Shown here: piece after piece, positions 63,890 through 64,000 of the stretch
Layout of the letters: the number at the start of each line of letters is the position of its first letter
Position numbering within the stretch: position 1 is the stretch's first letter
Source: Aphodosoma sp045631465
Lineage (GTDB): Bacteria; Bacteroidota; Bacteroidia; Bacteroidales; Paludibacteraceae
DNA: 64,000 bases
Assembly (NCBI GenBank): GCA_045631465.1
Contig: JAZQUV010000033.1
Span: 54,618-118,617 of the forward strand
Reading direction: 5' to 3'
The notes under the pieces: model-generated
Seen by the model: the letters and a program-made list of their open reading frames with translations, nothing else
Database searches by the model: none
Told to the model about the DNA's origin: nothing
Position numbers and translations under genes: made by a program

Positions 63890-64000
63890 TCAAAAAAAAG
63901 AGCCAGTAGATAATGCTTTAATTCGTTTGCAAACTAGATTTTGAGGTAAATTATTTTTTGACCATTCATTTAATTGTTTCTTTTTTATATTTTCGATGCG
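63890..64000 (-). CDS. C-terminal end of a leftward gene running off the window (partial)
   Basis: On the minus strand 36 codons stay open to TGA 63892-63890: RIENIKKKQLNEWSKNNLP then LVCKRIKALSTGSFF. Ends in a lysine-rich helix. Family cannot be recognised from this piece. It would be convergent with the XRE-PIN operon. Confidence 0.4.
   Translation of the reverse strand, partial: RIENIKKKQLNEWSKNNLPQNLVCKRIKALSTGSFF

Noticed and set aside
1..64000. tRNA, rRNA, riboswitch or CRISPR loci
   Set aside because: No cloverleaf, rRNA or riboswitch-like conserved blocks were recognised while reading; a Rfam/tRNAscan run would settle this.

Overview
The window looks like a chromosome segment of an AT-rich member of the Bacteroidales (Bacteroidota). 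Evidence: sigma-ABfr type -7 boxes (TAnnTTTG) before many genes, no clear Shine-Dalgarno sequences, type IX secretion genes (a DUF5103 plug-type protein and a cargo with a C-terminal sorting domain), a SusC-like TonB receptor with DUF5689/DUF6359 partners, and Bacteroidetes families such as DUF4293, DUF2027-Smr and BT0820-like HAD. I see no rRNA, tRNA, CRISPR array, integrase or transposase.

Layout. 0-30 kb is mostly housekeeping and envelope: HAD phosphatase, DUF4293, two porins, RecQ, DUF1015, a K+/H+ antiporter with a sirtuin, a histidine-rich secreted protein with a minisatellite tail, aminopeptidase P, small secreted proteins, SUI1/YciH, a lipocalin, Smr-DUF2027, the TonB receptor operon, a TRIC channel, the T9SS plug protein and carboxynorspermidine synthase. 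30-32 kb holds an AlbA_2 (Schlafen-type) regulator gene broken by one in-frame stop. 32-48 kb is a leftward surface-polysaccharide cluster: five GT2 genes in full, one more carrying an insertion, three GT4 enzymes, two acyltransferases (one with a nonsense codon), a hexapeptide acetyltransferase, a Wzy-like polymerase and a HAD-type protein. The matching flippase lies apart at 60-61.6 kb. Between them sit two AlbA_2 genes bounded by three copies of a ~250 bp direct repeat (48-52.3 kb) and a rightward phage-like module (52.8-59.7 kb): Gam, VirE_N/PriCT_2 primase-like protein, ASCH-like protein, small HTH, Amidase_3 endolysin and a u-spanin-like lipoprotein. The right edge has an XRE-IrrE/PIN pair under a palindromic operator.

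The outstanding feature is a set of short mosaic repeat families scattered between and inside genes. Several fold into hairpins whose stems differ between copies but stay complementary, which points to a conserved structure. They occur in frame inside at least five proteins (a GT2, the HAD protein, the primase-like protein, the endolysin and the spanin), adding up to about 155 residues. Accessory insertions also repeatedly sit next to a duplicated 5' end of the neighbouring gene (GT2 at 40.2 kb, GT2 at 52.0 kb, endolysin at 57.0 kb), as though cassettes enter just behind start codons. All function calls rest on reading motifs by eye; no database search was run.
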